DNA from: Mesorhizobium sp. 113-3-3
GTDB taxonomy: Bacteria; Pseudomonadota; Alphaproteobacteria; Rhizobiales; Rhizobiaceae
Reading direction: 5' to 3'
Length of the DNA stretch: 64,000 bases
NCBI RefSeq assembly: GCF_016756495.1
Contig: NZ_AP023243.1
Span: forward strand, 4,530,501-4,594,500
Of the stretch, positions 26,134 to 35,607 are shown one piece after another. The notes under the pieces are model-generated. The model was given only the letters and a program-made list of their open reading frames with translations, made no database searches and was not told the DNA's origin. The position numbers were made by a program, and so were the translations under genes. Positions within the stretch are counted from its first letter, which is position 1. Every line of letters begins with the position of its first letter.

Positions 26134-27180
26134 ATGAATGGGAATTACGACATGAACCGCCGCGGCTTCATGAAATCCGGCCTGACGGCCGTTGCCTTGG
26201 CATCGGGCGGCATGCAGCTGGTGCTGACCCCAGGCGCGAAGGCCGCCGGCAAGGTCGTCATCCAGTATGACTGGCTGATGTCCAACGGCCAGATCGGCGA
26301 CATCGCCGCCGTCGCCAACGGCTATTTCAAGGATGCCGGGCTCGACGTGGAATTCAGCCCGGGCGGACCGAACGCCTCGACCGTGCCGCCGGTGATCTCG
26401 GGCGCGGCACAACTTGGCCAATTCTCCGAAACGCCTCAGCTGTTTTCGGCGCGCGCCAGCGGCGTACCGGTGAAGATCATCGCCTGCGGCTTCCGCACCG
26501 GCCCCTATGCGCTCACTTCGAAGGCCTCTAACCCGATCAAGGGCGTCGCCGACCTCAAGGGCAAGAAGATCGGCATCCAGCCGACGGCACGGTTCGTCAT
26601 GGACGAGATCCTGGCCAAGAACGGCATGAGCGCATCCGACCTCACCGTCATCAATGTCGGCTTCGACAAGGGGCCGCTGGTGCGCGGCGATGTCGACGCC
26701 ATTGGCGGCTGGATCACCAACACGCAGGCGCTGAGCGTCGTCGGCGACGACCGTATCGACCTTCTGGTGCGCGATCTCGGCCTGAATTCCTATGCAGATG
26801 TCTATTTCGCCACCGACACGGCGATCGAAAAGGACCCGGACACGCTGGCCAAATTCATCGGCGCGGTCGCCAAGGGCTGGGGCTGGGTGCACGCCAACCC
26901 GCAGGAGGCGGTGAAGAAGATGGTGGCCGCCTATCCCGAAATGGACCTCGGCTGGGAAGAGAAGACCGTCAACCTGGTGCTCAAACTGTCCTTCGACGGC
27001 GCGACGGCCAAGGACGGCTGGGGCACGTTCGACCCCGCCTCGATCGAAGAGCAACTCGCGCTGCTCGACAAGGTTGGCCAGTACCCGAACGGACGCCCGA
27101 AGGCGGCCGACGTCTACACCACCAAGATCCTCGAACTTTCGGCCGCCGATCGGCCAAAGCTCGACGCGCCGGCCGCCTAG
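26134..27180 (+). CDS. NitT/TauT-type ABC transporter substrate-binding protein
   Basis: A 348-residue periplasmic binding protein of the NMT1/THI5/SsuA-like fold. ATG 26134 has AGGAG seven bases upstream. The signal carries a twin-arginine motif ('MNRRGFMKSG') and an Ala-x-Ala site near 'GAKAAG'. Mature features are 'GYFKDAGLDVEFSPGG', 'ADLKGKKIGIQPTARF' and 'DVDAIGGWITN'. Such proteins bind sulfonates, nitrate, pyrimidines or small amines; the ligand is not set by sequence. A RIME palindrome begins at the stop codon, before the ATPase gene. Confidence 0.92.
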   Translation: MNGNYDMNRRGFMKSGLTAVALASGGMQLVLTPGAKAAGKVVIQYDWLMSNGQIGDIAAVANGYFKDAGLDVEFSPGGPNASTVPPVISGAAQLGQFSETPQLFSARASGVPVKIIACGFRTGPYALTSKASNPIKGVADLKGKKIGIQPTARFVMDEILAKNGMSASDLTVINVGFDKGPLVRGDVDAIGGWITNTQALSVVGDDRIDLLVRDLGLNSYADVYFATDTAIEKDPDTLAKFIGAVAKGWGWVHANPQEAVKKMVAAYPEMDLGWEEKTVNLVLKLSFDGATAKDGWGTFDPASIEEQLALLDKVGQYPNGRPKAADVYTTKILELSAADRPKLDAPAA

Positions 27181-27228
27181 AGCATGATCCCAAAAAGTGG
27201 GAACCTGTTTTTGGAAAAGATCATGCTC
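27180..27228. repeat. RIME-like palindrome (GAGCATGATC ... GATCATGCTC)
   Basis: A 49-base imperfect palindrome with perfect 10-base outer arms and inner AAAAAGTGGGAACC / GTTTTTGG pairs. It starts at the last base of the substrate-binding-protein stop codon and ends 20 bases before the ATPase start. It belongs to the best known rhizobial intergenic palindrome type. In the transcript it would form a long hairpin after the binding-protein gene. Confidence 0.85.
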
Positions 27229-27248
27229 CAGCAAAGAACTAGATTGGC

Positions 27249-28049
27249 ATGACGAATAAACGTGATGCCGATCTAATACCGAACGCAATCGAAGCCAGCC
27301 GGCTGGACGTCGGCTATGGCGGACGCCAGACGGCCGTCAAGGTGCTTTCCGGCCTCGACCTTGCCGTCGAGGCCGGCTCCTTCCTGTCGATTCTTGGGCC
27401 GTCCGGCTGCGGAAAGTCGACCTTGCTCAGGGTGGTGGCCGACTTGCTTGACCCGCTCGGCGGCACCATCAGCGTGCTTGGCGACACGCCGCACGCGGTG
27501 CGCTCGCGCAGGGATGTCGGCTTCGTCTTCCAGGACTCGACGCTGCTGCCCTGGCGCACGGTGCGCGACAATGTGCGGCTGCCGCTTGGCGTCGGGCAAG
27601 GCAGCCTGACGCGCAAGATCGAGGACCGCAGCGAAGAATTGCTGGAGCTGATGGGGCTTGCCGGCTTTGGCGAACGCCTGCCGCACCAGCTGTCCGGCGG
27701 CCAGCGCCAGCGTGTGGCGATTGCCCGCGCCTTGCTTGGCCAGCCAAAGCTGCTTTTGATGGACGAGCCGTTCGGAGCGCTGGACGAAATCACCCGCGAC
27801 CGCCTCAACGACGAGCTTCTCAATCTGTGGCGGCGCACGGGCACGACGATCCTGTTCGTCACCCATTCGATCGCTGAAGCCGCCTATCTCGGCGAGCGCG
27901 TCATCGTCCTTGCCGCCAATCCGGGGCGGCTGGTCAAGGATCTGGACATGCGGCCGCTCAAACAGGACGGCAATCGCTGCACGCGCGAAGACCCGGCCAT
28001 CGTCGCCGCCATGGCGCAATTGCGCACCGCGCTGGAGCAGGCATCATGA
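27249..28049 (+). CDS. NitT/TauT-type ABC transporter ATPase (SsuB/TauB-like)
   Basis: A 266-residue ABC ATPase with Walker A 'GPSGCGKST' at 50-58, Q-loop 'FVFQDSTLLPWRTV', signature 'LSGGQRQRV', Walker B 'LLMDEPFGALDEITR' and H-loop 'FVTHSIAEA'. 'FQDSTLLPW' and 'GALDEITR' mark the nitrate/sulfonate/taurine importer group. It powers uptake by the binding protein upstream and the permease downstream, whose ATG overlaps this stop. Confidence 0.95.
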   Translation: MTNKRDADLIPNAIEASRLDVGYGGRQTAVKVLSGLDLAVEAGSFLSILGPSGCGKSTLLRVVADLLDPLGGTISVLGDTPHAVRSRRDVGFVFQDSTLLPWRTVRDNVRLPLGVGQGSLTRKIEDRSEELLELMGLAGFGERLPHQLSGGQRQRVAIARALLGQPKLLLMDEPFGALDEITRDRLNDELLNLWRRTGTTILFVTHSIAEAAYLGERVIVLAANPGRLVKDLDMRPLKQDGNRCTREDPAIVAAMAQLRTALEQAS

Positions 28050-28801
28050 GGCCGGCGCCGCTCTCGCCGCAATTATCCATCGCCCTGCCCGTTCTCGGCG
28101 CGGCGTCGCTGCTGCTCGCCTGGCAATATCTGCTGCCGCTTCTCGGCGTGCCGGCCTATATCGTGCCGACCCCGACCGCCATATCAGGCGTCTTCCAGAA
28201 GAATTTCGCTCTGCTCATGGACAATCTGAGGCCAACGCTGATTGAGGCGCTGGCCGGTTTCGTCATCGGCAATCTGGCCGCCGTTCTGCTGGCCATCCTG
28301 TTCGTGCACAACCGCATTCTGCAGGCGACCTATTTTCCGATCGTGCTGTTCTTCAACACCATTCCGGTCCTGGCGCTGTCGCCGATCATCATCCTGATCT
28401 TCGGGCTCGGCATGACGCCGAAGATCGTCATCGCGGCGGTGATCTGCTTCTTCCCGACGCTGGTGAACATGATCCGCGGCCTGGACTCGGCCAGCGACAA
28501 CGAGCACGAACTGTTCCGCGTGCTCTCGGCGACGCGTTCGGAGATTTTTTGGAGCCTGCGCCTGCCCCGCGCGTTGCCGATGCTGTTCTCCTCGCTCAGG
28601 ATTGCCTCGGCGACGGCCGTCATCGGTGCCATCGTCGGCGAATGGATCGGATCGGACAAGGGCCTCGGTGCGCTGATCATCCAGGCGAGCTTCAACTACC
28701 AGTCGGACCGGCTCTACGCGGCGATCGTGCTGTCGTCCTGCCTGTCGATCGTTCTGTTCTGTGCCGTGGTGCTGGTCGAGCGCCGGGTCATCAAATATTG
28801 A
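28046..28801 (+). CDS. NitT/TauT-type ABC transporter permease
   Basis: A 251-residue permease with six hydrophobic segments. The coupling EAA loop is 'FRVLSATRSEIFWSLRLPRALP' in the expected position, contacting the ATPase, with 'GAIVGEWIGSDKGLGALI' after it, as in SsuC/TauC. ATG overlaps the ATPase stop. Third and last gene of the importer; it faces the M20 gene tail to tail with 52 bases between, in which I see no strong terminator. Confidence 0.94.
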   Translation: MRPAPLSPQLSIALPVLGAASLLLAWQYLLPLLGVPAYIVPTPTAISGVFQKNFALLMDNLRPTLIEALAGFVIGNLAAVLLAILFVHNRILQATYFPIVLFFNTIPVLALSPIIILIFGLGMTPKIVIAAVICFFPTLVNMIRGLDSASDNEHELFRVLSATRSEIFWSLRLPRALPMLFSSLRIASATAVIGAIVGEWIGSDKGLGALIIQASFNYQSDRLYAAIVLSSCLSIVLFCAVVLVERRVIKY

Positions 28802-28853
28802 GCAGGCATCCAACCGGCTCGTGCAGGTTTGCAAGAGACGGCTTTTGGAGCGC

Positions 28854-30068
28854 TCAGTCTGTATTTTCCGGCTGCGTTGACAGAAATCCGGTCGCCGCCG
28901 CAACCAGCGTGGCTGCGCCAATCTTCATGGCGGCCTCGTCGACGCGAAATTTGGGATGATGAAGCGGATAGACCGATCCGACCGCCTCATTGCGGATGCC
29001 GAGCCGGAAATAGACCGAAGGACGCTTCTCGCTGTAGTAGCCAAAATCGTCGGCAATGGTCCAGCCTGATGTGTCGAGAACATTGTCGACGCCGATGCAG
29101 GCCTTGCCGCTGACGGCAATCAGTTCGGCCAACTCGCCATCATTGACGACCCCCGGCTCACCCTTGTGGATGGTGAGTTCCACATTGGCTCCGTGGCTCG
29201 CCGCCATGCCCTCCAGGATTTCACGAACGCGCCGCCAGGCGCGCTCGCGGGTTACGTCGCTGCCGCTGCGAATGGTGCCCTTCAAGGCGACCTTGCCGGC
29301 GATGACATTGTAGGCGCTGCCGCCATTGATGCCGGTGACTGATATGACCAGCGGATCGTAAGGGTCGATCTCGCGAGACACGATCTTCTGCAATTCTCCG
29401 ACCATGGAGCAGGCCACGGCAATCGCATCAATGCCCTCATAGGGCTTTGCCGCATGGGCCGCCTCGCCGATGACGACGGCGTCGAACGTATCGCACGCCA
29501 GCGTGTAGGGACCCGAACGGACCGCGATCTTGCCGGATGGCGTATACGGATCGACGTGAAGGCAGATCGCGGCGTCGATATCGTCGAGCAGCCCCTCTTC
29601 CACCACGCGCTTGCCGCCCGAGGGCGAGTCTTCCTCGGCGGGCTGGAAGATCAGGCGCACGGTGCCGCCAAAATCGGCTCTTGATCGATGCAGATGCGCG
29701 GCAACCGCGAAGCCCATCGAGGCGTGGGCGTCGTGACCGCAGGCATGCATCACGCCGGGATTCGTCGATGAATAGTCGACACCGGATTCTTCTTCGATCG
29801 GCAAGGCATCGATGTCGGCGCGTATTGCTACCTTGCGGTTCGACGGCTTGCCAGTGCCGACTATGTCTACCGACAGGCCAAAGCCCGCGACGTCGCGAAT
29901 GTCTGATATTCCCTCGCCCGCCAGCATCTGCCTGAGATAGCGCTGCGTCTCCACCTCGCGGTTCGACAGTTCGGGGTTGCGGTGCAGATGGCGGCGGATC
30001 TCGATCATCTTGTCGAGGATGCCGGCGTCGATATCGACCGCACCGGGACCGGCAACATCGTCTGCCAT
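28854..30068 (-). CDS. M20-family amidohydrolase/deacetylase
   Basis: A 404-residue metallo-amidohydrolase from ATG 30068 (MADDVAGPG), preceded by GAGGGG; ATG 30092 is possible but lies inside the upstream gene. It has the metal motifs 'MHACGHDAHAS' and 'IFQPAEEDSPSGG' and the dimerisation lid domain in the middle, as in hippurate and N-acyl-amino acid hydrolases. It should release an acyl group from an amino or diamino acid. It is cotranscribed with the creatinase/ectoine-hydrolase-like gene, which makes N-acetyl-diaminobutyrate or a similar ring-opening product a candidate substrate (inference). Confidence 0.93.
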   Translation of the reverse strand: MADDVAGPGAVDIDAGILDKMIEIRRHLHRNPELSNREVETQRYLRQMLAGEGISDIRDVAGFGLSVDIVGTGKPSNRKVAIRADIDALPIEEESGVDYSSTNPGVMHACGHDAHASMGFAVAAHLHRSRADFGGTVRLIFQPAEEDSPSGGKRVVEEGLLDDIDAAICLHVDPYTPSGKIAVRSGPYTLACDTFDAVVIGEAAHAAKPYEGIDAIAVACSMVGELQKIVSREIDPYDPLVISVTGINGGSAYNVIAGKVALKGTIRSGSDVTRERAWRRVREILEGMAASHGANVELTIHKGEPGVVNDGELAELIAVSGKACIGVDNVLDTSGWTIADDFGYYSEKRPSVYFRLGIRNEAVGSVYPLHHPKFRVDEAAMKIGAATLVAAATGFLSTQPENTD

Positions 30069-30078
30069 GGCCGCCCCC

Positions 30079-31257
30079 TCAGGATTTGACATGGATCTCT
30101 CGCGGGAACTTCGTCAACGTCTCGTTGCCGGCTTCAGTGACCAGAATGGTCTCGCTGACCTCAATGCCCCAGCCATCCATCCACATGCCAAGGATGGAAT
30201 GGACGACATTGCCGGGTTCAAGCACCGTCTTGTCGCCGGGCCGCAGGCTGATCGTGTGTTCGCCCCAATCCGGCGGATAGGCGACGCCGATGGAATAGCC
30301 GATGCGCGACTCCTTCTTCAGTCCGTAGCGCTGGATGACCTTGCGCCATGCGCCCTCGACCGCTTCGGCCGTCGTTCCTGGTCTGACCGCATCGAGCACC
30401 GCGTCCATGCCCTCGATCACCGCCTTCGCCGTATCGGCGACGCGCGTCGGCGTCTTGCCGAGCTGCATCGTCCTCGCCAGCCCGGCGGCATAGCGGCGGC
30501 AGACACCGGCGAGTTCCAGCGCAATCGTCTCGTTGTCTCCAAATCGCCTGTCGCTCCACATGATGTGCGGGGCCGAGGCGTTCTCGCCGCCGAGGATGGT
30601 CGGCGGAAGCGCGGTGATATCGCCGGCAAAGTCAGGGCTGCCGGCGATCTGCGCCGCCTGGATGGCCGCAATCGCATCGCATTCGCGCACGCCGGGCGCG
30701 ATCACCTCGAAGGCCCGCGCGACAGCCGCTTCGGCGAGCGTCGAGGCCTTGCGCAGATAGGCGATTTCAGGCGCCGATTTGACCGCGCGGATCCAGTTCA
30801 CCAAGAGATCGGCGTCGTGCCATTTTGCGTTGGGAAGGCCGGCGACGAGGCGTGCGTGCCCCTTCGGCGAGAAGTAGTAGGCCTCGAGCTCCATGGCGAT
30901 ATGCCTGTTTCCCCAGCCCTTGGCGACGATCCAGCTCGCGATCCAGTCCATGGGGTGGCGGTCGGCGCGCTGAACGTGATCCTCCGGGAAGCCAACAACA
31001 TTCTCGGGTTTCATCCAGGCCGTCAGCAGACCACCGGCCGCGTCCATGGCGCGCCCGATCCAGACCGGCTCAACCTCCTCCAAGGGGACCAGCACCACCT
31101 GTGGCGTGTAGAATGACCAGCCATCATAGCCAGTGATGTAGTGCTGGTTGGCAACGTCGTTGACGACAAGGAGCTCGAGACCGCGCTTGGCCATCTCAGC
31201 GCGGATTTTGCGAAGCCGCTGCTGGTATTCGTCGCGGGCAAACGGCAGTTCGATCAT
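30079..31257 (-). CDS. M24-fold hydrolase, creatinase/ectoine-hydrolase (DoeA)-like
   Basis: A 392-residue pita-bread-fold protein. The usual metal ligands of Xaa-Pro aminopeptidases are missing: the segment that should hold the Asp pair reads 'IALELAGVCRRYAAGLARTM'. It keeps His231 in 'SAPHIMWSDRR', Glu248 in that segment and an acidic 'GIEVSETILVTE' (Glu366/369), the pattern of non-metal members such as creatinase. 'TGYDGWSFYTPQVV', 'MDAAGG' and 'GVAYPPDWGEHTISLRPGD' closely resemble my memory of ectoine hydrolase DoeA/EutD. It should therefore open or cleave a small amidine or ring substrate rather than trim peptides. First gene of a two-gene unit with M20. Confidence 0.88.
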   Translation of the reverse strand: MIELPFARDEYQQRLRKIRAEMAKRGLELLVVNDVANQHYITGYDGWSFYTPQVVLVPLEEVEPVWIGRAMDAAGGLLTAWMKPENVVGFPEDHVQRADRHPMDWIASWIVAKGWGNRHIAMELEAYYFSPKGHARLVAGLPNAKWHDADLLVNWIRAVKSAPEIAYLRKASTLAEAAVARAFEVIAPGVRECDAIAAIQAAQIAGSPDFAGDITALPPTILGGENASAPHIMWSDRRFGDNETIALELAGVCRRYAAGLARTMQLGKTPTRVADTAKAVIEGMDAVLDAVRPGTTAEAVEGAWRKVIQRYGLKKESRIGYSIGVAYPPDWGEHTISLRPGDKTVLEPGNVVHSILGMWMDGWGIEVSETILVTEAGNETLTKFPREIHVKS

Positions 31258-31473
31258 CTTTGCTCCATGCTGTGTTCAACGGTTGCGAGCTTCGCCCACC
31301 ATTGAAGCGGTTTCGCCATGGCGGCAATCGGCCAAGGGCGTCACGTGCACAGGTCCTAAGCCCGGTGCGGCTTGCGGCATTCTTCGGTAGATGTTGCTCG
31401 CGAATTATTTTTGAATTCCATTTGACTGAATAAATCTTTGATGCGAACCTTGCGTCAACCAGGGGCGCAAGGC

Positions 31474-32640
31474 ATGGCATTGCGGGGGACCAATCAGGAG
31501 TTCGGGCGGCCGTACAACCGACGCATCGTGCTTGAATCCATCCGCCTGCATGGACCGATCGCCCGCGGCGAGATCGCCAGCCGCGTCGGGCTTACCGTCC
31601 AGACCGTATCGACCATCGTTCGCGAACTGGAAGAACAGGGATACATCCTCTCCCTGCGTGAGGAGCCCAAGGGGCGCGGCCTGCCGCCGGCGACGCTGCG
31701 CATCAATCCCGATGGCGGCTATGCCGTCGGCATCCACATCACCCCACTCGGCATCGATGCCGCCTTGATCAATCTGAGCGGCGACGTGATCGAGGGTATT
31801 TACCGGGAAGCGCCGAACGCAACGCCGGACCATGCCTTCGAGCTGATCGGCGCGATGGTGGTTGAATTGACCGGATTGCGCGCCGGCGGACGGGTGCTTG
31901 GGGTTGGTCTCGCCCTGCCCGGACCGTTCGGTGTCGAATCCATGAGTTTTGTCGGTCCGACCACGATGACCGGTTGGAAGGACGTGGCGCTGCGCGAGCG
32001 GCTGGCGGCCTCGACCGGACTGCCGGCCTTCTTCGAAACCGATATGGTTGCGGCGGCCATGGGCGAGCGGCTCTACGGCCTCGGCGCTCAATTCTCCGAC
32101 TATTACTACCTCTATTTCGGCGTCGGCCTTGGCGGCGTCATGGTCCATGACGGCAGCGTGCAGCGCGGCGCCTGGGGCAATGCAGGCGAGGTCGGCCACA
32201 TCCCTGTCGTTCCCGGCGGCGAGGCCTGTCCCTGCGGCAACCGGGGTTGCCTCGAAAGATACCTCTCGCTCGAGGCGCTTGGGCGCTGGAACGGCACGGA
32301 GGCCGACTGGGTCATGGAAGTCGCGCCGATCTTTCACAATGCGATCGCCGTCATCGAAAACCTGTTCGACCCTGAAACGGTAATCCTCGGCGGGCTGGCG
32401 TCCACGGACCTGCTCGAACGGCTGGCTGGTTCGACCGACGGCCTGCACAACTCCGTCTCGGCGCGCAAGGACCGCATCGCGCCCCGGCTGATGGTCGCGC
32501 GCGGCGGGCAACATTCGGTGTTGCGCGGCGCCGCCGCCCTTGCGGTTTCAGGTGTGCTGTCGCCGCGCTTCGGCCAGATGTTCGCCGCCGAGCGCGAACG
32601 CGGCCGCGATCTTCTGGCGGCCAAGGAGATCGCGGCATGA
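31474..32640 (+). CDS. ROK-family transcription regulator
   Basis: A 388-residue protein from ATG 31474 ([17 protein letters not shown]), with AGGGG eight bases upstream; ATG 31441 and TTG 31438 are in frame further up. An N-terminal winged HTH at about 10-70 ('[20 protein letters not shown]') precedes a ROK ASKHA domain. The ROK zinc signature '[10 protein letters not shown]' and '[10 protein letters not shown]' are intact. It likely represses the sugar transporter genes that follow, since its stop overlaps the ATPase start (ATGA). A sugar ligand is expected. The A/T-rich stretch at about 31405-31440 is a probable promoter and operator zone. Confidence 0.9.
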   Translation: MALRGTNQEFGRPYNRRIVLESIRLHGPIARGEIASRVGLTVQTVSTIVRELEEQGYILSLREEPKGRGLPPATLRINPDGGYAVGIHITPLGIDAALINLSGDVIEGIYREAPNATPDHAFELIGAMVVELTGLRAGGRVLGVGLALPGPFGVESMSFVGPTTMTGWKDVALRERLAASTGLPAFFETDMVAAAMGERLYGLGAQFSDYYYLYFGVGLGGVMVHDGSVQRGAWGNAGEVGHIPVVPGGEACPCGNRGCLERYLSLEALGRWNGTEADWVMEVAPIFHNAIAVIENLFDPETVILGGLASTDLLERLAGSTDGLHNSVSARKDRIAPRLMVARGGQHSVLRGAAALAVSGVLSPRFGQMFAAERERGRDLLAAKEIAA

Positions 32641-33401
32641 GCGAACCGCTGCTGGTGCTCGACAACGTCACCAAGAACTACGGCGCGATCGAAGCCCTGA
32701 AGGGGATCAGCTTCTCCATCGGCAAGGGCGAGGTCGTGGCGTTGCTGGGCGACAACGGCGCCGGCAAATCGACGCTGGTCAAGATCATCGCCGGCGGGCT
32801 GGAACCGACCTCGGGCCGCATGCTGTTCGAGGGCAAGGAGTTCCTGGCGAGGTCGCCGGCCGAGGCGAAGGCGGCGGGCATCGAAACCGTCTACCAGGAC
32901 CTTTCGCTCTGCACCAATGTCGACGTGGTGGCGAATTTCTTCATGGGCCGCGAGATCACCAGGAAGGTGCTCGGCATTCCCGTGCTCGACGAGCGCGCCA
33001 TGGAAGCCGTCGTCGGCAAGGCGCTGGCCAGCGCCGGCACCCGCATCCCCTCGCTGCGCACCAATGTCGAGCATCTCTCGGGCGGCCAGAGGCAGGCCAT
33101 CGAGCTCAACCGCTTCGTCCATTGGGGCGGCAAGCTGGTGCTGCTCGACGAACCGTTCGCCGCGCTGGGCGTCGAGCAGACGCGGCGCGGTCTCGACATG
33201 ATCCGCCAGGTGGCGAGCCAGGGCATCGGCGTCGTCATCATCACCCATATCATGCAGCAGGCCTTTCAGGTCGCCGACCGGATCGTTGTGATCCGGCAAG
33301 GCATCGTGGCCGGCGATGTCGCACGCAACAAAACAAGTCCCGATGCGGTGATCAACATGATCACCGGGGAGACGCTTGCCGGTGCCGGACCGGCGGGCTG
33401 A
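32637..33401 (+). CDS. CUT2 sugar ABC transporter ATPase, single-domain
   Basis: A 254-residue single ABC domain, half the size of the RbsA double ATPases and like the fructose FrcA type. Walker A is 'GDNGAGKST' (about 39-47), Q-loop '[15 protein letters not shown]', signature '[11 protein letters not shown]', Walker B '[18 protein letters not shown]' and H-loop 'IITHIMQQA'. It is cotranslated with the ROK regulator. The order regulator, ATPase, binding protein, permease, dehydrogenase makes a complete uptake operon for one sugar or polyol. Confidence 0.94.
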   Translation: MSEPLLVLDNVTKNYGAIEALKGISFSIGKGEVVALLGDNGAGKSTLVKIIAGGLEPTSGRMLFEGKEFLARSPAEAKAAGIETVYQDLSLCTNVDVVANFFMGREITRKVLGIPVLDERAMEAVVGKALASAGTRIPSLRTNVEHLSGGQRQAIELNRFVHWGGKLVLLDEPFAALGVEQTRRGLDMIRQVASQGIGVVIITHIMQQAFQVADRIVVIRQGIVAGDVARNKTSPDAVINMITGETLAGAGPAG

Positions 33402-33439
33402 GGGGCAAAGAGGGGTCCGGCGCTAGAGGAGCGAACGAC

Positions 33440-34480
33440 ATGAAGCGAATACTTCTTGCTGTCTTCGGTATCCTGGCACTGGCCTTTGCCACGCTCACGC
33501 CGGCAATCGCCCAGTCGAAGGGAACCGTCTACTATCTGGTACCGACATTGCTCGATGAGTTTCAGACCGGCTCGGTGAGCGCTCTGGAGCTGTTCCTGAA
33601 GCAGGTCGGCTACGACTTCAAATCGCTGAACGCCGACAACAAGACCGACGCCCAGCAATCGCAGATGAACGACGTCATTGCGCTCAAGCCAGCGGCAATC
33701 GTGCTGGCCGCCGTCGACTTCAATGCGCTGAAGCCGTCCATCGAAGCGGCGCGCGCCGCAGGCATCCCGGTGGTCGAATTCGACCGCCAGATCACGTCGA
33801 CGCCTTCCGACTTCACCTCGGTGGCAGGTACGGTCGAGATCGGTTATGTGGCCGCGGACCAGGCCGAGAAGCTGCTGAAGGCGAAGAACGGATCGGTAAA
33901 GGGCAAGGTCCTGCAGGTGCTGGGTGACCCTGGCGATCCCTACACGCTCGACATCCAGAAGGGTTTCGAGGAGAAGATGAAGGCGTTCCCGGACGTCAAG
34001 ATCATCTCGCTTCCGGCCATGCAGTGGGAAGCCAGCAACGCCGGTACCATCGTTGCCGACCAGATGCTGGCCAACCCCGACATCGACCTGATCTTCAGCC
34101 ATGCCGCGCATCTCTCGGTCGCTGCCGTCGCCTCGCTCGAGGCCGCCGGCAAGAAGCCGGGCGACGTCATGCTGATGAGCTCGAACGGCGCGCCGGTCGG
34201 CCTCGACCTGATACGCAAGGGCTGGCTCAACGTCGAAGTCGAGCAGCCGCTCTACGCGCAGGCCGCGGCCGTCGCCATGTTCATGGACAAGGTGGTCAAG
34301 AAGGAAGAAATCAAGCCCGGCGAATACGATGTGCTTGGCCTTAAGTCGACCGTGACCAAGGAGGCATGGGGCCCGAACATCAAGATCCCGGGTGCGGCCA
34401 TCACCAAGGAAAACGTCGACAATCCCGCTTTCTGGGGCAACCAGAAGCCGCCGACCGATACAGTCAAGCCAGTCGAATAG
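33440..34480 (+). CDS. CUT2 sugar ABC transporter substrate-binding protein
   Basis: A 346-residue periplasmic binding protein from ATG 33440, with AGGAG nine bases upstream. The Sec signal is '[20 protein letters not shown]' with cleavage after 'PAIAQS'. The ribose-binding fold is shown by '[20 protein letters not shown]', '[16 protein letters not shown]', '[20 protein letters not shown]' and '[14 protein letters not shown]'. The ligand is unknown; a pentose, hexose or polyol is typical. A strong hairpin follows within 20 bases of the stop. Confidence 0.93.
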   Translation: MKRILLAVFGILALAFATLTPAIAQSKGTVYYLVPTLLDEFQTGSVSALELFLKQVGYDFKSLNADNKTDAQQSQMNDVIALKPAAIVLAAVDFNALKPSIEAARAAGIPVVEFDRQITSTPSDFTSVAGTVEIGYVAADQAEKLLKAKNGSVKGKVLQVLGDPGDPYTLDIQKGFEEKMKAFPDVKIISLPAMQWEASNAGTIVADQMLANPDIDLIFSHAAHLSVAAVASLEAAGKKPGDVMLMSSNGAPVGLDLIRKGWLNVEVEQPLYAQAAAVAMFMDKVVKKEEIKPGEYDVLGLKSTVTKEAWGPNIKIPGAAITKENVDNPAFWGNQKPPTDTVKPVE

Positions 34481-34497
34481 GCACGTCGCCCGATACG

Positions 34498-34520
34498 CTC
34501 CGGGCCCTCTCGGCCCGGAG
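34498..34520 (+). terminator. hairpin between SBP and permease genes
   Basis: CTCCGGGCC, loop CTCTC, GGCCCGGAG: a perfect 9-bp GC-rich stem 17 bases after the binding-protein stop, without a T run. It would act as a 3' end stabiliser or partial stop that raises binding protein over permease, not as a full terminator. Confidence 0.65.
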
Positions 34521-34577
34521 CCAGTTTCCCCGCAATTCCAATACGCGCGCGATCCCTTCGAGCACCATCTCCGGGTC

Positions 34578-35594
34578 ATGCGCCAGCCGGATCAGCCCAT
34601 GAACCCTCGCACCCGCCATGCCCTGGAGCTCGTCCTCGACAACCTCGTCTGGTTCATGCTGGTCTTCGTGCTGGTGGTGTTTTCCATCTTCATCCCGAAC
34701 TATTTCCAGCTCGGCATCTTCGCCAACATCATCGAGGCCTCCAGCGTGCTCGGCGTCATGTCGATCGGCCTGGCGCTGGTCATCATCGCCGGCCATATGG
34801 ATCTGTCGGTCGAATCGGTCGCCGCGCTCAGCGCGATGGCGGTGGGCATCCTGTTTTGCTCGTCCGGGATCGGCCTTGGCGTTCAAGTGCATCCGGAATG
34901 GCTGATGGTTCCGGTGTCGCTGCTGCTGGCGCTGGCCGTGGGCGGCCTGATCGGCGCCTTCAACGGGTTTCTGGTGGTCAAGGTCAAGATGAGCGCCTTC
35001 ATCATCACGCTGGCGTCCTACATCTGGGTGCGCGGCCTGGTGCTGGTGATTTCAGGCGGCCGCTCGGCGCAGGATCTGGCGCCGGCGATCCGCTGGTTCG
35101 GCATCCAGCGGCTGATCGGCCTGCCGCTCACCGCCTGGATCGCCATCGCCTGTTTCGTCGTCTTTTCGCTTATCCTGGCCAAGACGCCGTTTGGCCGGCA
35201 CCTGGTGATGATCGGCGGCAACGAAACGGCGACCTTCCGCGCCGGCATCAGGGTCAACCGCAACCTCATCATCGCCTTCGTGCTGGCCGGCGCCATTGCC
35301 GGCCTTGCCGGCTGGCTGCTGGCGATCCGCACCTCGGGCGCCACCGCCAATCTCGGTGTCGGCCTGCTGTTCAACGCCTTTGCCGCGGTCGTCATCGGCG
35401 GCGTCAGCCTGAAGGGCGGTGTCGGCACCCTGCCCGGCGTCTATGCCGGGGTGCTTCTGCTCTCGGCCATCAACACGGCGATCAATCTGATGGGGCTGCC
35501 GGCCAATTTCACCCAGGTCATTCACGGCCTGCTGGTGCTTGCGGCCGTGCTGCTCGACGCATTCAAGCAAACCATTCGCCAAAGACTGGCATGA
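34578..35594 (+). CDS. CUT2 sugar ABC transporter permease (RbsC/FrcC-like)
   Basis: A 338-residue permease with eight to ten hydrophobic segments. Characteristic blocks are 'IGLALVIIAGHMDLSVESVA' (the RbsC 'GIDLSVGS' region), 'GAFNGFLVVKVKMSAFIITL' and 'FAAVVIGGVSLKGGVGTLPG' (coupling helices). ATG 34578 (MRQPDQP) is used; ATG 34599 (MNPRTRH) is equally possible and neither has a strong Shine-Dalgarno, which agrees with low permease synthesis. The SDR gene follows after 13 bases. Confidence 0.92.
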   Translation: MRQPDQPMNPRTRHALELVLDNLVWFMLVFVLVVFSIFIPNYFQLGIFANIIEASSVLGVMSIGLALVIIAGHMDLSVESVAALSAMAVGILFCSSGIGLGVQVHPEWLMVPVSLLLALAVGGLIGAFNGFLVVKVKMSAFIITLASYIWVRGLVLVISGGRSAQDLAPAIRWFGIQRLIGLPLTAWIAIACFVVFSLILAKTPFGRHLVMIGGNETATFRAGIRVNRNLIIAFVLAGAIAGLAGWLLAIRTSGATANLGVGLLFNAFAAVVIGGVSLKGGVGTLPGVYAGVLLLSAINTAINLMGLPANFTQVIHGLLVLAAVLLDAFKQTIRQRLA

Positions 35595-35607
35595 CAGGAC
35601 GGCTCGC

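Noticed and set aside
32540..33439. Long frame upstream of the CUT2 binding protein
   Set aside because: Reads the wrong frame of the ROK and ATPase genes; the real start is ATG 33440 with its own signal peptide.
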